From an uncultured Bacteroides sp. (GTDB lineage: Bacteria > Bacteroidota > Bacteroidia > Bacteroidales > Bacteroidaceae): a stretch of DNA of 36,634 bases. Below the pieces are notes generated by a model. It made no database searches and was not told the origin of the DNA. It saw only the letters and a list, made by a program, of their open reading frames with translations. Location of the stretch: the NCBI GenBank assembly GCA_900755095.1, contig CAAEFE010000118.1:1-36634 (forward strand), read 5' to 3'. Of the stretch, positions 24,507 to 31,099 are shown in pieces. The position numbers and the translations under genes were made by a program. Position 1 is the first letter of the stretch, and the number at the start of each line of letters is the position of its first letter.

Positions 24507-24776
24507 CTAAACGTTTGTCGGCAAGTCAATGTGGGGAGGTCCCCAGTGTCGGTAGATGATTAGCTGCATTTCAGGACTGACATCGATTGTTTGGCTGGTG
24601 TAATATGCAGCAACCAGTTGTTCGTTCAATGTCTTGTTTGCTTTAATGCGTTTGCGCATTTTTTTGCTGGCGGAAGAAGCGTTTGCCAGATCGGGAAAAT
24701 ACTCCTTCGCCAATTCGGAGAAATACTTGAATCCATTAATGCTGTAGCGTTCGGCAGCTGGTTCATTGTTGTTCAT
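24507..24776 (-). CDS. DUF4248 protein
   Basis: The 89-residue protein matches the usual DUF4248 pattern: an aromatic start with LAKEYFPDLANASSASKKMRKRI, a middle LNEQLVAAYYTSQ, and an end SPEMQLIIYRHWGPP. DUF4248 proteins look like small helix-turn-helix DNA-binding proteins and are found near HU-like proteins, amidases and primase- or helicase-type genes in Bacteroides. A regulator or accessory factor of the cassette is the natural guess. It is divergent from the recombinase gene that begins at 24979. A -7 box (TACATTTG, minus strand 24836-24829) precedes it without a clear -33 box. Confidence 0.72.
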   Translation of the reverse strand: MNNNEPAAERYSINGFKYFSELAKEYFPDLANASSASKKMRKRIKANKTLNEQLVAAYYTSQTIDVSPEMQLIIYRHWGPPHIDLPTNV

Positions 24777-24828
24777 AATTTTTTTATACTTTAAATGGTT
24801 AAAATAATATGTTGTTTGAAAAATTGTG

Positions 24829-24836
24829 CAAATGTA
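24829..24836 (-). promoter_or_regulatory. -7 box before the DUF4248 gene
   Basis: TACATTTG on the minus strand fits TAnnTTTG and lies about 53 bases before the ATG. No TTTG is found at the right distance upstream. Confidence 0.45.
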
Positions 24837-24914
24837 TGAAATTTACTTTGATGATTAATGTAAATGTTTTAGTTTTTATTTTTTAGATTTTATGTATGTA
24901 AATTTTTGAAGATA

Positions 24915-24940
24915 TATTTTTGTATTTTACTAAAGTAAAA
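24915..24940 (+). promoter_or_regulatory. possible -7 box and small palindrome before recombinase 1
   Basis: TATTTTTG (24915-24922) fits TAnnTTTG. Directly after it TTTTAC-TAAA-GTAAAA (24925-24940) forms a palindrome at the expected transcript start and could be an operator. No clear -33 box is seen. Confidence 0.35.
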
Positions 24941-24978
24941 TGTGGGAAAAGTAAATATTAATTATTAATTTATTTTTA

Positions 24979-25923
24979 ATGAAAAAGGAAAGTTTTACTT
25001 CGTTTATGAAACAAGTGGCTGTTGATTTGCAGCAGAGTGGAAATTTAGGGACTGCTCATGTATACAGAAGTACGTTGAATGCGATTCTTACTTTTCAGGG
25101 TTCCGATCGTTTGTCGTTTTGGGAAATCACTCCGGAGTGGCTGAAGCATTTTGAGGGTAGTCTTCGTGCACGTGGGTGTAGTTGGAATACGGTGTCTACG
25201 TATCTTCGCACGTTGCGTGCGGTTTACAATCGCGCTGTCGATCTTCGGAAGGCATCATACGTGCCGCATCTTTTTCGATCCGTATATACAGGTACGCGGG
25301 CAGACCGCCGCCGGGCACTGGATATGGAGGATATGAAGAAGGTGTTTGCCCGTCTGTTGCAGTCGGACGCTATCACTCCTGCCATGAAGGGTGCGCAGGA
25401 GTTGTTCATTCTTATGTTCCTGCTTCGGGGATTGCCTTTTGTCGACCTGGCTTATTTGCGTAAGAGTGATCTGCGGGGAAATGTGATTAGTTATCGTCGT
25501 CGTAAAACGGGGCGTCCGTTGTCTGTGACGTTGACGACGGAAGCGATGTTTCTTTTGCAAAAGTATATGAATTGGGAGGAACAGTCGCCTTATTTGTTCC
25601 CGATTCTTCATAGTGACGAAGGTTCGCCAAAGGCGTATAGGGAATATCAACTGGCATTGCGCAATTTTAATTATCAGTTGGAATTATTAGGAAAGGCATT
25701 GGGACTCAAAGACCGGTTGAGCTCGTACACCGCCCGCCATACCTGGGCTACAACTGCGTATTATTGCGAAATTCATCCGGGTATTATCTCCGAAGCGATG
25801 GGACATTCGTCTATCACTGTGACGGAAACTTATTTGAAGCCTTTCCGAAATAAGAAAATTGATGAAGCAAATATACAAGTACTTGATTTTGTAAAACGAT
25901 CTGTGGTAGGTCTAAGTGCTTGA
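24979..25923 (+). CDS. tyrosine recombinase 1 (DNA invertase for the adjacent promoter)
   Basis: The 314-residue protein has a core-binding N-terminal SAM-like domain (about 1-105) and a catalytic domain with R150 (LLRGLPFVDL), K176 (RRKTGRP), R253 in SYTARHTWAT, H276 in GHSSITVTETYL and nucleophile Y285. The first H of the usual HxxR is a tyrosine (Y250), as is common in Bacteroides recombinases. The gene ends just before an inverted-repeat-bounded promoter segment, the position of the Tsr invertases that flip promoters of Bacteroides surface genes. It is therefore most likely the invertase for 25931-26236. It is closely similar to the recombinase at 29787, most of all over the C-terminal catalytic part. 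Confidence 0.9.
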   Translation: MKKESFTSFMKQVAVDLQQSGNLGTAHVYRSTLNAILTFQGSDRLSFWEITPEWLKHFEGSLRARGCSWNTVSTYLRTLRAVYNRAVDLRKASYVPHLFRSVYTGTRADRRRALDMEDMKKVFARLLQSDAITPAMKGAQELFILMFLLRGLPFVDLAYLRKSDLRGNVISYRRRKTGRPLSVTLTTEAMFLLQKYMNWEEQSPYLFPILHSDEGSPKAYREYQLALRNFNYQLELLGKALGLKDRLSSYTARHTWATTAYYCEIHPGIISEAMGHSSITVTETYLKPFRNKKIDEANIQVLDFVKRSVVGLSA

Positions 25924-25930
25924 TTTTTAT

Positions 25931-25952
25931 CCTGTTACTTCGTAGGTAACGG
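25931..25952 (+). repeat. left inverted repeat of invertible segment 1
   Basis: Contains GTTACTTCGTAGGTAAC (25934-25950). The 22-base site matches the right repeat at 21 of 22 positions in inverted orientation. Arms GTTAC/GTAAC flank a 7-base asymmetric core TTCGTAG. Confidence 0.92.
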
Positions 25953-25967
25953 GTTGAAATATCGGTG

Positions 25968-25999
25968 CAAATATGAGCATATTTCTTAAAACAACCAAA
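25968..25999 (-). promoter_or_regulatory. promoter in invertible segment 1, facing the recombinase
   Basis: On the minus strand TTTG (25999-25996), 20 bases, CATATTTG (25975-25968), one base off the consensus. In the orientation given it reads leftward, antisense to the end of recombinase 1. After inversion its -7 box would stand near 26192 and face the lipoprotein. Confidence 0.7.
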
Positions 26000-26066
26000 C
26001 GAAATCATACATTTTTTCTAATAAACTACTCAAAAAAGGAATTAAACAAATAAAACAAGCGGATTC

Positions 26067-26100
26067 TTTGTATTAGGGCTTTGTTAACTTCTAAATTTTG
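26067..26100 (+). promoter_or_regulatory. weaker plus-strand promoter candidate in segment 1
   Basis: TTTG (26067-26070), 21 bases, then TAAATTTTG (26092-26100), one base longer than TAnnTTTG. If active it would express the lipoprotein in the present orientation through a leader of about 190 bases with a hairpin. Confidence 0.35.
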
Positions 26101-26214
26101 CAAAAGGTCTCCCGCCCCTCTGCCGCTTCTAAGAAGCAGGGGTAAAGAATGTAATCGCATATTGTCTCATTTTTCCGTATTGACTACTCCCGAAGAGCAG
26201 GCACAAAGGTTTAT

Positions 26215-26236
26215 CCGTTACCTACGAAGTAACGGG
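26215..26236 (-). repeat. right inverted repeat of invertible segment 1
   Basis: Contains GTTACCTACGAAGTAAC (26217-26233), the exact inverse of the left repeat's 17-base centre. It lies 59 bases before the lipoprotein ATG. Confidence 0.92.
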
Positions 26237-26259
26237 CGGCTATTATTGAAACTTAGTGT

Positions 26260-26277
26260 TTAATAATATATTATTAA
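26260..26277. promoter_or_regulatory. 18-bp perfect palindrome before lipoprotein 1
   Basis: TTAATAATATATTATTAA is its own reverse complement. It is outside the invertible segment, 18 bases before the ATG, and is repeated unchanged at 31064-31081. It may be an operator or a leader stem near the start codon. Confidence 0.6.
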
Positions 26278-26295
26278 TGTAATTTTTAAGTAGTT

Positions 26296-29200
26296 ATGAA
26301 GAAAAAATTTGTTAGGGTAATGCTTTTCGGAGCATTGACGCTTACAGTCAGTACAGTGGTGACAAGCTGTAAGGACTATGATGATGATATTAAAGGCTTG
26401 CAGGAGCAGGTTGATAAGATCACATCGACCAGTCCGGTAAGTACAGAAGACATGAAGAGCGCAGTTGAAAAGGCAAAACAGGATTTGCAGACACAACTGA
26501 ATGACTTGAGCGCACTTGTGGAAAATCCGGATGGTGAGAAAACTTTGAAAGAAAAAATCGCTGCATTGGAACAAGCTTTGGCAGATGCTACAGGTGATAA
26601 AGCTAAAGATTTGGCAGCAAGATTGGCAGACCTTCAAAATCAACTGACCTCTTTGCAAAAGATTCTCAAAGGTGAGGATGGAGTCAGTGGCTTGGAAAAG
26701 AAGATTACAGAACTTGAAGATGCCAAAACCGTATTATCTGAACTGATTGTAGCAGAACAGGCATACATCACATCCGGCAAAAAAAATGTAAGTGCTTACG
26801 AAAGTACCAGCTTCGGTGCTTATGTAAATCAAGCTATCATCGATGCTCTTAAGCATGATGGAACCGATCAGGATAAGTGGGGAGAGATTGCTAAGTATGT
26901 AACAGGAGCTGTTCAAAGCGGAATCACAACAGAACTCGGTAACATCAATGCTGTACTTACTGAAAAATATGGAGTGTCTACAACGCTGGCTACTTTTGTA
27001 GGAAGTGTGTACGATAAACTTTTCAGTGATGATGCTAAAGCACAGCAGGCACAATTAAATGAATTGCTGACTGCCATCAATACTTATGTAGCAAAAACAG
27101 AAGGCGCAGATTATGAAAACTATGCAGCTCTTATCAAACAGATTGTTGACGCACAGAAAGCTGTTGCTGCTCTCAATATGCCGGAAGGGACTGCCACATT
27201 GGATGAAGGTGTAAAAGCGCTGATTGCTGATGAGAAATCAGCTGTCAATAAAGCGATCAAAGATTTGACCGATCATCTTCAGAAAGAAATCGACGCTATC
27301 AAAGGCATGATTCAGAGTATCGTGTATGTGCCGACTTATGCAGACGGACAGGTTCAGTTCAATACATACTATGTGGACTTTGCTACGGGTGGTGGTCACG
27401 ACTGGAAATCGGTAGTCAATGTCAACGAAGTGGCAGTGAGATTCCGTGTATCTCCGGCTGATGTAATAAAAGATTTGGTTGCTTGTTATGGTGAGAATGG
27501 TGAAGTAAGTGAGAATGCGAAATATGTTATTTCTGTAGATTGCCAGAAAGTGAAGACGCGTTCTCTAAACGATCCGTTCAAGATAAAAGGAATCAAAGTG
27601 GTAGATGCTGAACCTAACTTGATTGAAGTAACATTGGATGCTAGCGCAGTGAAAAATAGTTATGCTGTGGCTCTGACTGTAACAGACAAAGTTGCTGCCG
27701 ATAAGAAGACTTTGAATGATGTCTCCTCCAACTATTTTGCCGCTGTGAAGAGTAATCTGTATATCAGTAAGGTGGAATGGGCATCTGCAAATGCAGGAGT
27801 AGCAACAGTGAAGAAAGGTGCTAGTATTGACTATAAGGAAAATGATGGAGATGCCAAGGTATCTGATTATAACGTAACTGTGAATACAGCAATAAAAGCT
27901 AATGGAGATGTAGACGGTACTCCTGATACAAAGACATTGAGCGAACTCGGTATCTCTGATAAGTATTTCAGTGTAGCATTTTCAACGACAGCAAATGTTG
28001 CTGCTAACTTTGATTTGAATGCAGAGACTGGTGTATTGAAAGCTAAAGGAGATGCAGGAAGCCAAGCTACTGTACAATCTATTGTAACAGTGACAGATCC
28101 TGCAACAGCCGGAGAGGAACATCCTACGACAAAAGTTTATGATGCCAAGGAATATACGGAAGTTAAAATTGTCAGCGAAGGACAGGCACAAACGGCTACA
28201 CTGGCTTCAACAGATCCTATTTTGTGGAATGCTGCAGAAAAGATGTATAACATCGCTACTACTGGTGACGCTGCTGCTGTTATAACTGCAATAAAAACTG
28301 CATTGGGAAATGCTAGTATGAGTGATTTCTCCGGTTGTACCTTTGAAGGTGTTCCACAAGATCAGACTATTAAGTTAGGTTTGAACGGCAGCGATCAACT
28401 AGCCTTGGTCGTTCCTGCAAATACAACTTGTGAGGCTACTGATATTACTACGAAGATTACGAAGGGTGATTACACTGTTGATGTAACAGTGAAGGGCGTA
28501 ACCGTAACTCTTCCTAAAGAAACTGATGCGGCATTTAAACTGGAAGCTATTACTCAAACGGACGGAACTTTGCTAACTAACTTTGCTAAAGATCCTAGCA
28601 GCAGCAAGATAACAGCAGTAACAGCATCCAGAAGCTTGAAAGAACTTTATTCTAATTATGATGCCGTGTATGGCAAATTAGTTACGGATATGGGCGGTAC
28701 TATGAAGTTTGCTCTTGTTGCTAATACTCAAAAAGCTGCTCCGGCGAGTCGTGGTGTAACTGTTAATGAAAATGACGGTACTGTAACAGTGACTAACCAA
28801 TACGATGGCGAACCAATCAATGTTACGCTGCAGGGAAAATGTGATGAGAACGTAATATTCACCGAAACTATTCCGGTAATCATTCCTGCCGCTAACTTGA
28901 ACGGAACATTTAGCTATAAAGATGCAGAAACGACTGAATTTGACTATGATGTGACAGATGAGAATGCAAGAAAAGCCGGTTTTGATTTGACAACAGCATT
29001 TATCTGGAAAGATAAAAATAGCAAAGAAGTATGGCCTACTTTTGCTACTGACACCTATGCAAGTGATGCTATGACTATCTACGGTTTCTCTATCGAGTAT
29101 TCTCTTTCAGGAAATGATGCGTCTTCTTTTGTGAAGCCTACTATTTCTGATAATAAACTCAAATTGACTGATGCAATGGCTAAATTGAGTATGAACAATG

Positions 29201-29316
29201 CTAACTTGGTAGTTACTGTGAAAGCTACTCCTACTTCTCCTTGGGGTAGCATGGTTGGTCAGGCTAAGACTATTACAGTCAAAGTTTCAACTTGGGTAGA
29301 CGATGCTACTAATTAA
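26296..29316 (+). CDS. phase-variable surface lipoprotein 1 (putative S-layer type)
   Basis: The 1006-residue protein begins with a lipoprotein signal, lipobox VTSC with cysteine 25, and the acidic export signal KDYDDDI. A coiled coil follows (about 28-150, for example LKEKIAALEQALADATGD and LAARLADLQNQLTSLQKIL), then a long beta-rich, threonine- and alanine-rich body of repeated Ig-like segments. The C-terminal part (IWKDKNSKEVWPT, YGFSIEYSL, LVVTVKATPTSPWG) is shared with lipoprotein 2. It is probably anchored in the outer membrane and exposed. Architecture and the invertible promoter match the BT1927-type phase-variable surface-layer lipoproteins of B. thetaiotaomicron, which were linked to complement resistance. 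That family placement is from layout, not from a search. Confidence 0.8.
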   Translation: MKKKFVRVMLFGALTLTVSTVVTSCKDYDDDIKGLQEQVDKITSTSPVSTEDMKSAVEKAKQDLQTQLNDLSALVENPDGEKTLKEKIAALEQALADATGDKAKDLAARLADLQNQLTSLQKILKGEDGVSGLEKKITELEDAKTVLSELIVAEQAYITSGKKNVSAYESTSFGAYVNQAIIDALKHDGTDQDKWGEIAKYVTGAVQSGITTELGNINAVLTEKYGVSTTLATFVGSVYDKLFSDDAKAQQAQLNELLTAINTYVAKTEGADYENYAALIKQIVDAQKAVAALNMPEGTATLDEGVKALIADEKSAVNKAIKDLTDHLQKEIDAIKGMIQSIVYVPTYADGQVQFNTYYVDFATGGGHDWKSVVNVNEVAVRFRVSPADVIKDLVACYGENGEVSENAKYVISVDCQKVKTRSLNDPFKIKGIKVVDAEPNLIEVTLDASAVKNSYAVALTVTDKVAADKKTLNDVSSNYFAAVKSNLYISKVEWASANAGVATVKKGASIDYKENDGDAKVSDYNVTVNTAIKANGDVDGTPDTKTLSELGISDKYFSVAFSTTANVAANFDLNAETGVLKAKGDAGSQATVQSIVTVTDPATAGEEHPTTKVYDAKEYTEVKIVSEGQAQTATLASTDPILWNAAEKMYNIATTGDAAAVITAIKTALGNASMSDFSGCTFEGVPQDQTIKLGLNGSDQLALVVPANTTCEATDITTKITKGDYTVDVTVKGVTVTLPKETDAAFKLEAITQTDGTLLTNFAKDPSSSKITAVTASRSLKELYSNYDAVYGKLVTDMGGTMKFALVANTQKAAPASRGVTVNENDGTVTVTNQYDGEPINVTLQGKCDENVIFTETIPVIIPAANLNGTFSYKDAETTEFDYDVTDENARKAGFDLTTAFIWKDKNSKEVWPTFATDTYASDAMTIYGFSIEYSLSGNDASSFVKPTISDNKLKLTDAMAKLSMNNANLVVTVKATPTSPWGSMVGQAKTITVKVSTWVDDATN

Positions 29317-29328
29317 TTAGATGATGAT

Positions 29329-29378
29329 ATATCTCCTGTGACGTATGGGGTCTTCCTGTCGGGAGCAGGAGATATTTA
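29329..29378 (+). terminator. hairpin after lipoprotein 1
   Basis: ATATCTCCTG (29329-29338) pairs perfectly with CAGGAGATAT (29366-29375), 12 bases after the stop codon. The T tail is weak. Confidence 0.6.
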
Positions 29379-29392
29379 TCTCCATAAAGATA

Positions 29393-29660
29393 AAACCCTT
29401 CTTCACCTATGTGTGAAAAAGATATTTTTACCCCAGAACAAAGCGAAGGACACAGCTTGTGAAAGTCCATCCTTCTATCTTTGTTCTTCTATTTAGAAAA
29501 GGGATGCCACCCTAATTTCCCACTGGCATCCCTTTTATCTTTATTCTTGGAGCGTCTTTTTTGTTGTACTAGAATCAATTGCTAGTCACCCATTTCCCTA
29601 TAGGTAAAGGAGACGTCCCCAAGATATAGAAAGCTCGAGCTTGCGAAAGTCCGGGCTTTT
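29393..29660 (+). other. conserved 3' block, copy 1 (structured, non-coding)
   Basis: About 268 bases are nearly identical to 33912-34180 after lipoprotein 2. The block holds a terminator-like stem (AAAAGGGATGCCA / TGGCATCCCTTTT, about 29504-29547), a long stem region (GCGTCT ... AGACG, about 29553-29614) with an inner ACTAG/CTAGT hairpin, and a last stem AAAGCTCG/CGGGCTTTT with a G-U pair. No frame is kept between copies. The rest of the 470-base gap to the next recombinase (29661-29786) shows nothing clear. Confidence 0.7.
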
Positions 29661-29786
29661 GTTATAAATCGACTTTGATAGCTTTCTCTATAAAACATCT
29701 TTGTTTTCAGTTTTGTTCGTATGATGAGTTTTTAGATGAAAGAATACTTGTATCTTTATTGTCGAATAAATTAATAAATTGAGAAA

Positions 29787-30725
29787 ATGTTGAAAGTAGT
29801 AACATTTATGAAGCAAGTAGCCACGGGGCTACAGGTGGAGGGAAACTTCGGTACTGCGCACGTTTATCGTAGCAGTCTGAATGCCATCATTGCTTATTGT
29901 GGGAAAGCGGACTTCACCTTTGAAGAAGTGAGTCCGGAGTGGTTAAAAGGATTTGAAATACATCTTCGTAGTCGTGGTTGTAGTTGGAACACCGTTTCCA
30001 CTTATTTGCGTACGTTTCGTGCAGTTTACAATCGTGCCGTCGATCTTCGTAAGGCACCTTATGTTCCTCACTTGTTCCGTTCTGTTTATACCGGTACTCG
30101 CGCCGATCATAAACGTGCGTTGGGCGATGAAGATATGAAAAAGGTGTTTGTTAAATTGTCCCGTACATCGGGTGTTTCATTGGCTGTATATCAGGCACAA
30201 GAGTTGTTTATTTTGATGTTCTTGTTACGTGGTATGCCATTTGTCGATCTTGCTTATTTGCGTAAGAGCGATTTGCGTGATAACGTAATAACGTATCGCA
30301 GACGTAAGACAGGTCGTCCTCTATCTGTGACGTTGACTGCGGAAGCGATGATCCTGGTAAAGAAGTACATCAATCGTGATCCTACTTCCCCTTATTTATT
30401 TCCGTTGTTGAAAAGCCGTGAAGGAACTAAAGAGGCGTATCGCGAATATCAGTTGGCATTGCGCAGCTTTAACCAACAGTTGATGTTGTTAGGTGAATTA
30501 TTGGGATTATCCGATAAATTGAGTTCGTACACCGCCCGCCATACCTGGGCTACGACGGCTTATTATTGTGAAATTCATCCGGGCATTATCTCCGAAGCGA
30601 TGGGACATTCGTCTATCACTGTGACCGAGACTTACCTGAAACCTTTTCGGAGTAAGAAAATTGATGAAGCAAATAAACAAGTTCTTGACTTTGTAAAACG
30701 CTCTGTGATAGGTGTAAACGCTTGA
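29787..30725 (+). CDS. tyrosine recombinase 2 (DNA invertase for the adjacent promoter)
   Basis: The 312-residue protein is a close relative of recombinase 1 with the same catalytic residues: R148, K174, R251 in SYTARHTWAT, H274 and Y283. Its N-terminal 45 residues and the linker around 120-140 are the most different parts. It ends 7 bases before the second invertible segment and so most likely inverts 30733-31039. Over the catalytic C-terminus the two genes stay alike even at silent sites, while earlier regions differ in many third bases. This points to recent exchange in that part. A possible -7 box (TATCTTTA) lies near 29752. Confidence 0.9.
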   Translation: MLKVVTFMKQVATGLQVEGNFGTAHVYRSSLNAIIAYCGKADFTFEEVSPEWLKGFEIHLRSRGCSWNTVSTYLRTFRAVYNRAVDLRKAPYVPHLFRSVYTGTRADHKRALGDEDMKKVFVKLSRTSGVSLAVYQAQELFILMFLLRGMPFVDLAYLRKSDLRDNVITYRRRKTGRPLSVTLTAEAMILVKKYINRDPTSPYLFPLLKSREGTKEAYREYQLALRSFNQQLMLLGELLGLSDKLSSYTARHTWATTAYYCEIHPGIISEAMGHSSITVTETYLKPFRSKKIDEANKQVLDFVKRSVIGVNA

Positions 30726-30732
30726 AAATTAT

Positions 30733-30754
30733 CCTGTTACTCTGTAGGTAACGG
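30733..30754 (+). repeat. left inverted repeat of invertible segment 2
   Basis: Contains GTTACTCTGTAGGTAAC (30736-30752). Same arms as segment 1, but the 7-base core is TCTGTAG instead of TTCGTAG. Confidence 0.92.
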
Positions 30755-30769
30755 GAATGAATATCGGTG

Positions 30770-30801
30770 CAAATATGAGCATATTTCTTAAAACAACCAA
30801 A
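30770..30801 (-). promoter_or_regulatory. promoter in invertible segment 2, facing the recombinase
   Basis: On the minus strand TTTG, 20 bases, CATATTTG, identical to the one in segment 1 and in the same orientation. It would face lipoprotein 2 only after inversion. Confidence 0.7.
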
Positions 30802-31017
30802 CGAAATCATACATTTTTTCTAATAAACTACTCAAAATAGGAATTAACCAAATAAAACACGCGGATTCTTTGTATTAGGGCTTTGTTAACTTCTAATTTT
30901 TTGCAAAAGATCTCCTTCCCTCTACTGCCTTTCAGAAGCAGGGGTAAAAATGTTTCATTGCTTATCATATCATTTTTCAGTATTGACTACTCCAAAAGAG
31001 CAGGCACAAAGGTTTAT

Positions 31018-31039
31018 CCGTTACCTACAGAGTAACGGG
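31018..31039 (-). repeat. right inverted repeat of invertible segment 2
   Basis: Contains GTTACCTACAGAGTAAC, the exact inverse of the left repeat's centre, 60 bases before the ATG of lipoprotein 2. Confidence 0.92.
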
Positions 31040-31063
31040 CGGTCTATTATTGAAACTTAGTGT

Positions 31064-31081
31064 TTAATAATATATTATTAA
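31064..31081. promoter_or_regulatory. 18-bp perfect palindrome before lipoprotein 2
   Basis: TTAATAATATATTATTAA, identical in sequence and in distance to the ATG (18 bases) to the copy before lipoprotein 1. Confidence 0.6.
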
Positions 31082-31099
31082 TGTAATTTTTAAGTAGTT

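Larger units (their letters stand above)
25931..26236. other. invertible promoter segment 1
   Basis: A 306-bp segment lies between matching inverted repeats, after a tyrosine recombinase and before a lipoprotein gene. It holds one strong Bacteroides promoter on the minus strand and one weaker candidate on the plus strand, plus a hairpin (CCCCT...GCTTCTAAGAAGC...AGGGG, 26115-26141). Inversion would swap which promoter faces the lipoprotein. There is no gene inside. Near-identical sequence occurs at 30733-31039. Confidence 0.88.
30733..31039. other. invertible promoter segment 2
   Basis: A 307-bp segment bounded by inverted repeats has the same order and nearly the same sequence as segment 1, in the same orientation. 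It contains a minus-strand promoter (TTTG at 30801-30798, 20 bases, CATATTTG at 30777-30770), a plus-strand candidate (TTTG at 30869, 21 bases, TAATTTTTTG to 30903), and a hairpin near 30920-30945. No gene lies inside. Confidence 0.88.

Noticed and set aside
24979..30725. Recombinases as integrases of a conjugative or phage element
   Set aside because: Both stand directly beside inverted repeats that bound a promoter, and there are no transfer, excision or structural genes and no direct-repeat attachment sites seen, so the invertase role fits better.
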